The translations under genes were made by a program, and so were the position numbers. DNA of 6,539 nt, taken from NCBI GenBank assembly GCA_030671095.1, contig DAOVAK010000159.1, positions 1 to 6,539 on the forward strand, given 5' to 3'. This stretch comes from Deltaproteobacteria bacterium. Its GTDB lineage: Bacteria > Desulfobacterota > DSM-4660 > Desulfatiglandales > HGW-15. Below are positions 6,511-6,539 of this stretch, in pieces. The stretch's first letter is position 1, and every line of letters begins with the position of its first letter. The notes beneath the pieces are model-generated. The model made no database searches. It saw nothing but the letters and a program-made list of their open reading frames with translations, and was not told the DNA's origin.

Positions 6511-6539
6511 CCAATCTTTTCGGTAGTTTAGAGTAGACC

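Overview
The window looks like ordinary chromosome from an anaerobic, probably Desulfobacterota (deltaproteobacterial) organism. This placement is an inference. It rests on an acyl-CoA ligase sitting inside a Liv-type ABC transporter cluster, on an NAD-linked class 1B dihydroorotate dehydrogenase (PyrD plus PyrK), and on short dispersed intergenic repeats of kinds I associate with such genomes. No species can be named from the sequence alone.

Left half, + strand (2-3350): the C-terminal tail of a LivF-type ATPase is followed by a complete 603-residue long-chain-type acyl-CoA synthetase and then a secreted Liv-type periplasmic substrate-binding protein. A strong rho-independent terminator closes the unit. 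The three genes read as the end of one transport-and-activation operon: a binding protein captures a substrate, an ABC transporter imports it, and a ligase converts an imported carboxylic acid to its CoA thioester. The permeases and the second ATPase would lie to the left of the window. A 7-bp tandem repeat fills the livF-ligase gap. A well-placed Shine-Dalgarno site plus a 9-codon ORF sits between the ligase and the binding protein.

Right half, - strand (3385-6461): reading leftward, a DUF72 (YecE-like) protein comes first, then pyrK (electron-transfer subunit), then pyrD (catalytic subunit). PyrK and PyrD together form the FMN/FAD/[2Fe-2S] dihydroorotate dehydrogenase of pyrimidine synthesis, which passes electrons to NAD+. 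These two genes, usually tightly linked, are separated by about 252 bp of repeat-rich, non-coding DNA. A REP-like imperfect palindrome lies just upstream of the DUF72 gene at the right edge.

The pyrD and binding-protein genes converge on the terminator at about 3290-3350. I found no CRISPR array, RNA gene, phage gene, transposase or obviously new system. The most interesting material is the intergenic repeats and the transporter-ligase pairing.
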